From Anabaena sphaerica FACHB-251 (lineage in GTDB: Bacteria > Cyanobacteriota > Cyanobacteriia > Cyanobacteriales > Nostocaceae), in contig NZ_JACJQU010000014.1 in the NCBI RefSeq assembly GCF_014696825.1, forward strand, positions 62,001-126,000: DNA of 64,000 bases, read 5' to 3'. The position numbers were made by a program, and so were the translations under genes. The notes beneath the pieces are model-generated. The model had not been told where the DNA came from, searched no databases, and saw only the letters and a program-made list of their open reading frames with translations. Shown here piece after piece: positions 25,637 through 33,974 of this stretch (position 1 is the first letter of the stretch; the number at the start of each line of letters is the position of its first letter).

Positions 25637-26965
25637 CTAAGTCTTACTAACTAATTTTTGTAGTAAGGGTGGGAGTGGATGATTCTCAAACTGGGAATAT
25701 TGGGAATCAATTCGGTGAGCTTTTTGAACCGTCCGTTGAAAAAACAGATTGGCTAATTTTAATTCCCGAAAAATCTTTTGCGGATCTTCAAGATGGGTTG
25801 TGGGTAGTTGCTGTCCCATTTTTTTGAGGACTAAACCCATAGGAATTTTAATTTCATCCTGGAGTTTAAGAAAACGGGTAAATATGGGGGCAAAAGCGGA
25901 AATTAAAGAACCAGCACCTCCTCTAGCTTGTCCCCAACCGATGTAGTAAATCCCTTTGTAATCTTCAAGAAATGACCCTCCATAACATTGTACTGTTGCT
26001 CCTTCCACCCGTTGCAGTTCTGGAGGTAAAAATGGATAAGCAACATGAAAACCAGTTCCACAAACAATTAAATCAAAAGTTTCTCGACTACCATCCGCAA
26101 ATTCAACTTCCCCACCATCTAAATGTCGTACCTCTGGCTTATAGGTAATGCGACCGTGTTTAATATAGTAAGGCACCTCATTATTTAAGGTCGGGTGCTT
26201 ATCAAAAATTCGATATTTGGGTTCGGGTAGACCATAATCTTTGTGCTTACCGAAGGTCAGCAAAATAATTACATAAGCCATAAACCGCTGAAACCATTCT
26301 GGCATCCACCATTCAATTAAATCTAAAACTGGAACACCTACAAAGGTTTTGGGAATAAACCACACAGATTCACGCATACTCAACACAGATTTAGCTCCCA
26401 CCCTAGCTGCTTCTGCGGCTATATCACAAGCTGAATTCCCTCCACCAATCACCAGAACTCTCTTACCACGTACTTGCTGGGGATTTTTATAATCTTTGGA
26501 ATGAATGATCTCCCCATCAAATTCTCCTGAGAATGTGGGAAAACGTTTGCACCAGTGATGACCATTACAAATGATAATCCCTTTGTAAATTCGCTGTTCC
26601 CCATTATCAAAGGTAACTTCCCAGAGATTATTTTCAACAGGTCGCACGTAGCTAACTTGACGATTTAGTTCAATATTTTTACGTAACTCAAAATGGTCAG
26701 CAAAGGAGTTTAAATAATCCCGTATATTTTTAGCACTGGGAAAGTCCGGATAATTATCCGGCATGGGGAAATGGGTAAATTGGGTAATCTTCCGTGATGA
26801 AATAATGTGTGCGGTTTCATACACACCATGATACCAATTTCCACCAATGTCATCACTGACATCAACTTGATCGTAGGGAATACTCGCACTCTTGAGTGCT
26901 TCAGCCATACCCAATCCTACAAAACCAGCCCCAAGAATTAAATGCTTGTGAGTAGTGTCCAACAT
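25637..26965 (-). CDS. Flavin-containing monooxygenase (FMO-like, FAD/NADPH)
   Basis: A 442-residue class B flavin monooxygenase. The FAD Rossmann motif is LILGAGFVGLGMAEAL at 9-24, with GGNW at 41-44; the FMO fingerprint FDGEIIHSKDY is at 149-159; and the NADPH motif VIGGGNSACDIAAEAA is at 172-187. These enzymes add one oxygen atom to soft nucleophiles (N, S) or perform Baeyer-Villiger oxidations. No signal peptide is present. The substrate cannot be deduced and there is no biosynthetic cluster next to it. The start ATG 26965 gives a normal N-terminus. Confidence 0.9.
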   Translation of the reverse strand: MLDTTHKHLILGAGFVGLGMAEALKSASIPYDQVDVSDDIGGNWYHGVYETAHIISSRKITQFTHFPMPDNYPDFPSAKNIRDYLNSFADHFELRKNIELNRQVSYVRPVENNLWEVTFDNGEQRIYKGIIICNGHHWCKRFPTFSGEFDGEIIHSKDYKNPQQVRGKRVLVIGGGNSACDIAAEAARVGAKSVLSMRESVWFIPKTFVGVPVLDLIEWWMPEWFQRFMAYVIILLTFGKHKDYGLPEPKYRIFDKHPTLNNEVPYYIKHGRITYKPEVRHLDGGEVEFADGSRETFDLIVCGTGFHVAYPFLPPELQRVEGATVQCYGGSFLEDYKGIYYIGWGQARGGAGSLISAFAPIFTRFLKLQDEIKIPMGLVLKKMGQQLPTTHLEDPQKIFRELKLANLFFQRTVQKAHRIDSQYSQFENHPLPPLLQKLVSKT

Positions 26966-27820
26966 AATTCTGAATTTTTACTTGACTATTTTCTAAACTT
27001 TTGGAAGATACCGAGTTAACCCACTCACAAAGAGGGAATATCTCATAAAGATATGAAAAGCTTGGGCTACAACATCAGGGAATACGTGCCATTTATTGGC
27101 AACATACCTCTAATTGCTGCCCGCATTACCTGTGTTAGGTCTGTTGTCATATATTCCGGAACATCCTGGCTTCTGTTGGCTAGAGTTCCATATCATTCCG
27201 ATTGCAGAATTGGAGTACGACTAAAAAATTGATAAACATCGGGAAGCTTGATGTGATATTCCTTAACTTCATTTTTGTATTTATTTCTGCCGACTTGTTA
27301 TTAGCTTCAAATGTTAGGTGAACTGATGAAGCCTAACTGTAGCAGTGAATACGGTATTTTAATTTCAAAAAAATGCTGAAAATATATCCCAGATCGCCAA
27401 TTATTAAATAAATATAGCAATCTGGTATAAGAATTATTTTTACAACTTTTTATCAAAAATAGTTAAAAATTTTGAATAGATGCTATGGAAGATTGATATT
27501 AACTGTAAAATCAATTCACTCAACCCACAATTCAATGTACAGATATTAATGTTAGGGAAGCGGAAGCGATCGCACTAGCAATTTTGCGAGAAAATGCTTT
27601 AAATTTGTATGGACAGAGGTTAAAGGGGGAGTAAAAGACTATGATAGTGATATCTTTGTAAAATTACACTGTCAAGCACTTTGCATTTACTCCTATTAAC
27701 TTTCCTCAGCCAATATAAAGAAATATGGAAAAAATGGTAAGCAGTAGGGATTTTAATAACTAAACAATTGTGTTATTGACTGCAATAATGTAAAATTATA
27801 GTCGTTACGAGAAAATAATT
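26966..27820. other. 855-base gene-poor region with possible gene remnants
   Basis: This AT-rich gap separates the monooxygenase gene from the ATPase/TOPRIM-like cassette. It contains a 27-codon minus-strand frame at 27067-27150 (MTTDLTQVMRAAIRG...), and a plus-strand open stretch at 27536-27634 ending in LRENALNLYGQRLKGE that looks like the C-terminal end of a degraded enzyme gene. Neither is supported enough to call a gene. The rest holds no strong repeat. Such debris is usual beside horizontally acquired cassettes. Confidence 0.4.
27768..27802 (+). promoter_or_regulatory. Possible promoter of the ATPase/TOPRIM-like cassette
   Basis: TTGTGT (27768-27773) and TAAAAT (27791-27796) have a 17-base spacer; an alternative pair is TTGACT (27776-27781) with TATAGT (27797-27802), spacer 15. 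Either would give a very short leader before ATG 27821. Confidence 0.3.
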
Positions 27821-29053
27821 ATGTTTACGCAAGTTACACTTAAAAACTTTAAAACCCATAAGCTGACTAATGTAGAGCTTCATCCAGTTACTTTGTTGAT
27901 TGGTAATAATAATTCAGGTAAGTCTAATCTTATAGAAGGTATACAACACTTTTCTAACCTTGTCAGAAGAAGTTTTCCTAACAATCATAAAAAAACTGTT
28001 AATCTCTACGGAGATTTATATCCTCATCGTTATAGACTAGCTGCTGATAATGAACCAATGGGGTTTACTATACATTGGCATAATTCCAATGGAAGTATTA
28101 TTTATGAAATAGAATTGTATGAAAATCAACACTTGGAAAATGTTGTTAGCTGTGGATGTAAGGAAAAAATAAAAATCAGACTAGATAGTAATAATGAAAA
28201 GGTAATTACCAGTGGATATGAACAGCAAACTCATTTCATTAGTTTAAGTCAAGATATTGAAAATAGTACATCTTTAAAACCAGAAGAAAAAAAAATATGT
28301 AAAGATTTTTTTCTAGATTTTATCAACACATACACTTATCACTTTCAACCTGATTTTTTAAAAGGGTTAGTTAAAGATGATCAAATAGAAAAGAGTGATT
28401 TTATTCAAATTCCTGCTGAATTAGGTAGTACAGGTTGTGGACTGCAAGCAGTAATTAAATATATCAAAGACAAAGAAGAACGGATATTTACAAGATTTAC
28501 AGCTTTAATGAGGAGATTTGAAAATAGCTTTCAAGGAGTTCTATATAACGAGAAAACTTCAAAACTTTTGTGGAATTTTGATTTAGGTAGAACAGGAATT
28601 ATTGAGGCATTTAATCCTGAATCAGTTTCAGATGGATTTATGAAAGCAGCAGCTATTAGTCTTCTTGCTTCTCTTGATATACCACCAAGTTTGATACTGT
28701 TAGAAGAAATTGAAAATGGTGTAAATCCTGGAAATATTCAAGAATTAATGCGTTGGATTTGGCAAATGACATCTCCCAATTCAGAACAGTTAACATCTCA
28801 ATTTATCATTACTTCCCATAGTCCCTCTGTTTTACGCGAATTTCATAATCATTTAGATCATGTCTATACAGTGCGGTTGGAAAAACGTAATAGGAAGAGT
28901 GATGTCAGAAATCTTAATACATCTCTGGAAACACTTGTAGGTATAGGCACTGTAGAAGGTGAGATCATAGATGATGAAACTACAGGTAAAAAGATAGTTG
29001 AGATACCAAAGTATCAATTAGCAGAACTTTGGTATTCAGGGACAATTGGTTAA
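27821..29053 (+). CDS. ABC-type AAA ATPase (OLD/AbiL/PARIS-like defence ATPase)
   Basis: A 410-residue RecF/SMC-like ATPase of the AAA_15/AAA_21 type. It starts FTQVTLKNFKTHKLTNVEL with Walker A GNNNSGKS at 28-35, has an ABC-signature-like SDGFMKAAAISLL near 270-282, Walker B LILLEEIENG near 291-300, and the switch histidine in IITSHSPSVLRE near 329-340. A central insert (about 90-200) is unlike classic OLD. It has no nuclease domain of its own; the next gene, 26 bases downstream on the same strand, encodes a TOPRIM-like protein. ATPase-plus-TOPRIM gene pairs are typical anti-phage systems (AbiL, PARIS, OLD class 2/Gabija logic). Exact family membership is not certain. Confidence 0.8.
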   Translation: MFTQVTLKNFKTHKLTNVELHPVTLLIGNNNSGKSNLIEGIQHFSNLVRRSFPNNHKKTVNLYGDLYPHRYRLAADNEPMGFTIHWHNSNGSIIYEIELYENQHLENVVSCGCKEKIKIRLDSNNEKVITSGYEQQTHFISLSQDIENSTSLKPEEKKICKDFFLDFINTYTYHFQPDFLKGLVKDDQIEKSDFIQIPAELGSTGCGLQAVIKYIKDKEERIFTRFTALMRRFENSFQGVLYNEKTSKLLWNFDLGRTGIIEAFNPESVSDGFMKAAAISLLASLDIPPSLILLEEIENGVNPGNIQELMRWIWQMTSPNSEQLTSQFIITSHSPSVLREFHNHLDHVYTVRLEKRNRKSDVRNLNTSLETLVGIGTVEGEIIDDETTGKKIVEIPKYQLAELWYSGTIG

Positions 29054-29079
29054 TTAGGTGGGTAATTAGGGCAAATGTG

Positions 29080-29817
29080 ATGCTAGAAAGAAATATAGGC
29101 ATTGTTGGAGATGGAGCAACTGATATAGCAATTTTTAGAAAAATCTCTGAGTGTATTTTATCTGATGGAGAGCAAAACAATGTAACTCTTAACTATATCG
29201 AGTTAAGGAGGCAAACTATTCATGATGCTGTAGAAAAATATTGTCGAGAAGCCAATAAAATTACAGACGGTTGCTATTTAACAGGTAAACAGGCTTTAGA
29301 TTTTAAAAATTCAGTCACAAACACTCTTTATGGTGCTTTTGCAGACTTTGAAAGTGAACTAGAACTAATTTCTAATCGAGATATTATCTTACTTACTGCT
29401 GATAGTGAACATACATTTTCTAACCCTGATGACTATTTTAAAGATTGGAGATTTAGTATATCTAAAATATTAGTAGGAAGTATAGAAGAATTTTATCGAG
29501 CGAAAGCAAGAGAAGGGTATACCCACGAATATCTACCTGTAGTAATTCCAATTGTTGTTTTTCCCTCTACAGAAATATTTATAGCTGCTGCCAAAATAGA
29601 TACCCAAAAATTAATTAAGGAAGCTTATGGTAAAAAACCAAGAGAATTGAAACAATTACTTTATGGTACTACTGAACTGCAAACTTTAAGCGATGAAGAA
29701 TTTAATAAAAAAGCATTAGATTTTATCAACTCAGAAAGCATAGGCAGAATTTTTCAGAGTGTTCCTGAATCTCGCACTTTTATTCAAACTTTATCTCTAG
29801 GTAAATATAGTATCTAA
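29080..29817 (+). CDS. TOPRIM/DUF4276-like effector partnered with the ATPase
   Basis: A 245-residue protein beginning MLERNIGIVGDGATDIAIFRK, a strand-loop-helix like the first TOPRIM motif of AbiLii/RloB/DUF4276 and OLD nucleases (usually V-E-G-x-T/S-D; here Gly-Asp-Gly-Ala-Thr-Asp). A second hydrophobic strand with acids follows at ISNRDIILLTADSEHTFSN near 103-121, and VVIPIVVFPSTEIFIAAAKI near 160-180 matches the P-x-x-E helix seen in that group. The canonical Glu is replaced, so nuclease activity is uncertain. ATG 29080 was chosen; an in-frame TTG at 29029 would overlap the ATPase gene. It is the second gene of the cassette and ends 9 bases before the convergent murJ gene. Confidence 0.65.
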   Translation: MLERNIGIVGDGATDIAIFRKISECILSDGEQNNVTLNYIELRRQTIHDAVEKYCREANKITDGCYLTGKQALDFKNSVTNTLYGAFADFESELELISNRDIILLTADSEHTFSNPDDYFKDWRFSISKILVGSIEEFYRAKAREGYTHEYLPVVIPIVVFPSTEIFIAAAKIDTQKLIKEAYGKKPRELKQLLYGTTELQTLSDEEFNKKALDFINSESIGRIFQSVPESRTFIQTLSLGKYSI

Positions 29818-29826
29818 AAACAAAAC

Positions 29827-31437
29827 CTACCTCTTCAAAAACTTCTGCCGCATCTTCACCACAAAACTATTAACCTCCGGTATTCTCAACCAAGCTGCAA
29901 AAACAGCAAACACCCCAATTCCCACTGCACCAGAAACACACAACTCAACTATTAAAACAACTAAACCCTTATTCCCCAAAACCTGCTGACAAGCAACCAA
30001 AGTCCCATAACTTGCAAATCCAGCACCCATACTACCCGCAGTTAAACCCATAATTGGTAAACTCCATTCCCGCAAAGGTAAACCGTTCAATTTACGATTT
30101 AGCAACCACAACAACATTAACATTGAACTACAATTTACCCCAACTGTAGCTAACACCAAACCAGGCGCACCAAAAGGTTTAACTAAAATAAAATCTAAAC
30201 CAGCATTGAGTAAAATATTAAAAATGCTAATTCTAAAAGGTGTTTGTCCATCACCTAAAGCATAAAATACCCTAACTAAAACATCACGCCCTAAATAGGC
30301 AAACATTCCAATTCCATAGGCAATTAATAAGGAAGAAACTAGCTCAGTTGCTTCTTGTTTAAAAGCACCCCGTTGATAAACTACCTGCACAATTGGCTCA
30401 GATAAAGCTATCATTAATGCCCCTAAAGGTAGCATCGTTACCGCAGTTAATAAAAGTCCTTGACGAATGCGTAATTTTAAATCTGGCCAGTTTTCCGGTT
30501 CTGCTAATTTGGCAAATATTGGTAATAAAGGCAGTAAAATAATATTAGAAATAATCCCTAATGGAGTTTGTACTAATAAATTGGCATAGTTAAAACCTGC
30601 GGCTGCACCTTTAATGGGACTGGCAAAATATAAATCTGTGGCAACATTAATCGGCATCATTCCCGAAGAAACTGTTGCCGGAGTCATGATTTTAATTACT
30701 TCTTGAACAGCGGGAGATTTAAAATCAAATCTCAGCTTTAATGTTCCTAAACCTAACCGCCACTGCACAATTAACTGCACTGACCATTGCAAAATTGCTC
30801 CGGCCAAAGTTCCCCAAGCTAATACCATGCCACCGATTAAAGCGAATTCTGGTTTGATGATATCTTTGCCATATTGCAAAGCCAAAATCCCAATACCTGC
30901 AACTACGGTAATGCTGGATAATAAAGGACTAATTGATAGTAACCAATATTGATTTGCTGCATTGAGAGTACCGAAACCAATGCCAATTAAACCGGAAAAT
31001 AAGGCCATGGGAGCCATTATTTGTAGTTGACGAATGGCGATCGCTCTCGTGCTAGGTTCTAAACCATAACCAACTATATCAATAATTGGTTCTGCCAAAA
31101 AAATCTGAGCAACTGTCACCACCAACAATAACCCACCGACTATGGTTGTGACTGTTTCTACTAAGGGTGCAGCTTCTTCTCGTTTGCGCTTGGCTAAAAC
31201 GCTAACAATGGCACTATGTAAGGGACCATTGACACCACCGAGTAAAATTAGCAGAAAACCGGGGATAATGTAGGCGTAACTGTATGCCGTAGCAGCAGCA
31301 CCAACACCAAAAACAGCCGCTATGGCTTGTTGCCTAATTAAACCAAATACTTTACTAATTAAGGTAGCTGCGGCAACTATACCAGCAATGCCAGCAAAAG
31401 AACGAGAGGGTTTTTGATCTTGTTGTTGTTGAGTCAC
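29827..31437 (-). CDS. murJ: Lipid II flippase MurJ
   Basis: A 536-residue MurJ/MviN protein with about 14 membrane helices, which moves lipid II across the cytoplasmic membrane for peptidoglycan synthesis. The family N-terminus (FAGIAGIVAAATLISKVFGL, then RQQAIAAVFGVG) contains the functional Arg, and GGVNGPLHSAIVSVLAKR near 67-84, YQRGAF near 352-357 and ALGDGQTPFRISI near 390-402 are well conserved. The start ATG is followed by a polar MTQQQQDQKPSRS leader. It is convergent with the TOPRIM-like gene and probably monocistronic; downstream processing is not visible. Confidence 0.95.
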   Translation of the reverse strand: MTQQQQDQKPSRSFAGIAGIVAAATLISKVFGLIRQQAIAAVFGVGAAATAYSYAYIIPGFLLILLGGVNGPLHSAIVSVLAKRKREEAAPLVETVTTIVGGLLLVVTVAQIFLAEPIIDIVGYGLEPSTRAIAIRQLQIMAPMALFSGLIGIGFGTLNAANQYWLLSISPLLSSITVVAGIGILALQYGKDIIKPEFALIGGMVLAWGTLAGAILQWSVQLIVQWRLGLGTLKLRFDFKSPAVQEVIKIMTPATVSSGMMPINVATDLYFASPIKGAAAGFNYANLLVQTPLGIISNIILLPLLPIFAKLAEPENWPDLKLRIRQGLLLTAVTMLPLGALMIALSEPIVQVVYQRGAFKQEATELVSSLLIAYGIGMFAYLGRDVLVRVFYALGDGQTPFRISIFNILLNAGLDFILVKPFGAPGLVLATVGVNCSSMLMLLWLLNRKLNGLPLREWSLPIMGLTAGSMGAGFASYGTLVACQQVLGNKGLVVLIVELCVSGAVGIGVFAVFAAWLRIPEVNSFVVKMRQKFLKR

Positions 31438-31455
31438 GAATATTAATAGTCAGTT

Positions 31456-31547
31456 GTCATTAGTCATTAGTCATTGGGTAAAGGCAAGAGGCAAAAGATC
31501 AATATTCTTCCCCTGCTCTCTTCACTGTCACCTGTCACCTGTCACCT
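31456..31547. repeat. Two short tandem repeat arrays upstream of murJ
   Basis: TCATTAG repeats (about 31456-31477, three copies) and CTGTCAC heptamers (31525-31547, three copies plus CT) occupy the gap between murJ and the pentapeptide gene. The second array overlaps the stop of the pentapeptide gene by two bases. Confidence 0.7.
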
Positions 31548-32052
31548 ACTTACACCCCAAACTATCCCTTGTAGAAATACCAGTTACAGGATTAACACCA
31601 TCAGCCCTTTCACACAATAGCGACACCTGATAACGGTCAATCAAAGCGTCTGTAAAATCAGCACCTGTGATATCCGCATCATAAAAGCGGCTACGGGTTA
31701 AAGTGGCTTCTGTGAAAATAGCGTTTTTTAGATTAGCACCATCTAGGGTAACTCGATCAACTAAAGCACCTGTTAAATTCGCATCTTGTAAATTTGCCTT
31801 TAATAACACACCCTTTGTTAACATGGCGTTAGTTAAATTCGCACCTTGAAAATTTGTCCCGCGCATTTCTGCGGACACAAAATTGACTCCTGTTAAATCA
31901 GTATGAGAAAAGTCACGATTTTCTAAAGAAGCGTTGTTATAGTTAATGGTATTGATTTGCGCGAAAGCAGGTTTAGGATTAATAATTATCCACAACCAAG
32001 CTAATATCAAAATCAATATTAAACTAAAAAATCTCAACAAAAATTTTTTCAT
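31546..32052 (-). CDS. Exported (probably lumenal) pentapeptide-repeat protein
   Basis: A 168-residue protein with an N-terminal signal sequence (hydrophobic core about 5-22, cleavage near KPAFAQ at about 27-32) and roughly 17 pentapeptide repeats of A-(D/N)-L-x-x form between 40 and 140, such as [20 protein letters not shown]. The C-terminal end has the conserved [11 protein letters not shown] and TRDSLGC motifs, with two cysteines found in thylakoid lumen pentapeptide proteins of cyanobacteria and plants (TL17 type). The repeats fold as a right-handed beta-helix; the role is unknown. Confidence 0.9.
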   Translation of the reverse strand: MKKFLLRFFSLILILILAWLWIIINPKPAFAQINTINYNNASLENRDFSHTDLTGVNFVSAEMRGTNFQGANLTNAMLTKGVLLKANLQDANLTGALVDRVTLDGANLKNAIFTEATLTRSRFYDADITGADFTDALIDRYQVSLLCERADGVNPVTGISTRDSLGCK

Positions 32053-32090
32053 AAGTTTATTAATTGTCAGTTGTTCAGTTATCTCGTTTG

Positions 32091-32199
32091 TCTCGTTCCC
32101 AGTCTGAGACTGGGAATGTCGTTACAGAGGCTCTGCCTCTGCTTTAATATCAGGCAGAGCCTTCTATAATTCATTCCCATACAGAGTATGGGAACGAGA
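32091..32199. repeat. 109-bp palindromic element with 11-bp terminal inverted repeats
   Basis: The ends TCTCGTTCCCA (32091-32101) and TGGGAACGAGA (32189-32199) are perfect inverted copies. Inside are a second palindrome (TCCCAGTCTGAGACTGGGA at 32097-32115) and paired GAGGCTCTGCCTC / AGGCAGAGCCT blocks. It has no coding frame and looks like a dispersed non-autonomous element in the gap between the pentapeptide and LCP genes. Confidence 0.7.
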
Positions 32200-32230
32200 A
32201 AAATGACCAATACTGACTAATGACTAATGA

Positions 32231-33754
32231 CTATTTCCAATCTTTACCAATGCGAATTGTCAGGTCAGATCCTAAATCACCATTTGCGGAAACCTCAATT
32301 TGACCCAAGCCTAAAACTCCTTGCAGTTCCACTCCTGGTTGTGGGTTTCCTTTCTGGACAATTATCTGAGTTTGGCGCTGGGTATCAGGCCAATCAGGAA
32401 TTGTGGAAATATCTGTAAAACCTTTTGATTTGAGATAGGTAATAACGTTTTCCGTTAACTGAGGTTGATTGGAAGCATTTTGAATAGCGATTTTGAGGCG
32501 AGAAACTGGACGTAAATCTGGTTTAAGACCAGGTATATTCACCCCAACATAATTATTCAATAAGCTTTGTTGTCCAGTGAGATTCAACCAATAGCTATCA
32601 GGATCTTTACTGAATTTACTGAACGTACCGGGTAGCATGGCCATTTGGAAATTATCCCGTTCTACATTCACGGAAAAATTCGCCAATGCCATCATTTCTT
32701 CCATTTTGAGGTTGGTGTCAAAATACTTTCGCATAATGCGAGTAATTTGGGGCAACCTGGGTAAAGTGGTCGGACTATTGAGACGTTGAACTAAAGCGGT
32801 TATCAGTGCTTGTTGCCGTTGCACTCTGGGCAGATCACCTACATTTGATTCTCGAAAACGAGCAAAATGTTCTGCTTGTTCACCGTTGAGGGTTTGCCAA
32901 CCGCTAACTAAATTCACCGATAAACCACCGGAATTATCTTGATAATTCATCGCTTGGGGTACAAATACATCTACCCCACCCAACTGATCAACTAATTGCC
33001 GCAAGCCGCTAGTAGAGATGCGAATATAGCGATCAATAGGGGCATTACTCAAGGTGCGACTAACTACCCTTGCGGCTAATACTGGACCACCTTTGGCATT
33101 AGCTTCAGACACCTTTGTTAATCCCTGTTCTGGCAGGGCAATCATTGTCCCTCTGGGAATTGAGAGTACCCGGATAGATTTATCACTAGGATCTAGTCGG
33201 ATCAACAGCATGGTATCGCTGCTACCAGCAAAACTTTCTGGGGAACCGTCAACAGTTCCTTTCACTGGTTCAATTCCCATGACTAAAATATTCATGGGTT
33301 TTGATAGCTGGTACTGGGAAAGTTTATTCCATAAATCCCCTGGTACTTTTAGCTGGTCTTTGCTGGTAGATCCAAAATCGTCATCTTTGACCTGATCTAA
33401 ATTACTCCATAGGGGAGTCCATAGCGCCAAAGTTGATACCAGTAACCCCGATAAAATGATGCCAACAACAAAGGTTAATATCCACAATAGCCAGCGGGGC
33501 ATTGTCAACCCTAAGCGATCGTAGAGTTCATTAGGGATAGCACCCACTGAATCGACGACGTTACGCGGATTATTTGCTGGCTGTTTTGGTTTAACCCCTG
33601 TCTCCGATCCTGGTGCTGGGGTAGGTATAACCTGATTTTCTATTCTTTGAAATTGTTGCGGTTGTGCCTCTTGATCTAAGGCTCCTGTTTGTTGAGGTAT
33701 GACCTGATTTTCCGACCATTGAACTTGTTTTATCACAATTCTCTCCCCACTCAA
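32231..33754 (-). CDS. LytR-CpsA-Psr (LCP) family protein with LytR_C domain
   Basis: A 507-residue single-pass membrane protein. A proline/glutamine-rich cytoplasmic N-terminus (1-85) carries ENQVIP twice (15-20 and 39-44). A membrane helix spans about 88-112. The LCP domain (about 150-335) has NILVMGIEPVKG, SSDTMLLIRLDPSDKSIRVL, SIPRGTM and GGVDVFVP with the Arg/Asp residues that bind polyprenyl pyrophosphate. A LytR_C domain (about 410-495) ends the protein. LCP enzymes attach polysaccharides or teichoic-like polymers from lipid carriers to peptidoglycan, so a role in cell-wall or sheath glycan attachment is likely. It is divergent from the GDP-mannose gene, which fits. Confidence 0.92.
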   Translation of the reverse strand: MSGERIVIKQVQWSENQVIPQQTGALDQEAQPQQFQRIENQVIPTPAPGSETGVKPKQPANNPRNVVDSVGAIPNELYDRLGLTMPRWLLWILTFVVGIILSGLLVSTLALWTPLWSNLDQVKDDDFGSTSKDQLKVPGDLWNKLSQYQLSKPMNILVMGIEPVKGTVDGSPESFAGSSDTMLLIRLDPSDKSIRVLSIPRGTMIALPEQGLTKVSEANAKGGPVLAARVVSRTLSNAPIDRYIRISTSGLRQLVDQLGGVDVFVPQAMNYQDNSGGLSVNLVSGWQTLNGEQAEHFARFRESNVGDLPRVQRQQALITALVQRLNSPTTLPRLPQITRIMRKYFDTNLKMEEMMALANFSVNVERDNFQMAMLPGTFSKFSKDPDSYWLNLTGQQSLLNNYVGVNIPGLKPDLRPVSRLKIAIQNASNQPQLTENVITYLKSKGFTDISTIPDWPDTQRQTQIIVQKGNPQPGVELQGVLGLGQIEVSANGDLGSDLTIRIGKDWK

Positions 33755-33974
33755 CCACTCCCTAAAGGTATGTTAATGCAAGCTACAAATCTTGTCGCTA
33801 GAGTTAGAGGTATCTATCTGTGCAAATTTTAGATTTTTCGGGTGTTGCTGTCCCAGCAGTTTTAGTTTCAATGATACTGATTTATTAGTTGAGACAATCC
33901 AAAATCTAAAATCCAAAATCTAAAATTGAATGACTGTACACTTGTATTGTTCTGAAGTAGGTGTATATGACAAC

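Noticed and set aside
29029-29079. TTG start for the TOPRIM-like protein
   Set aside because: It would overlap the ATPase gene and add residues unlike a TOPRIM start; ATG 29080 places the first strand at the N-terminus as expected.
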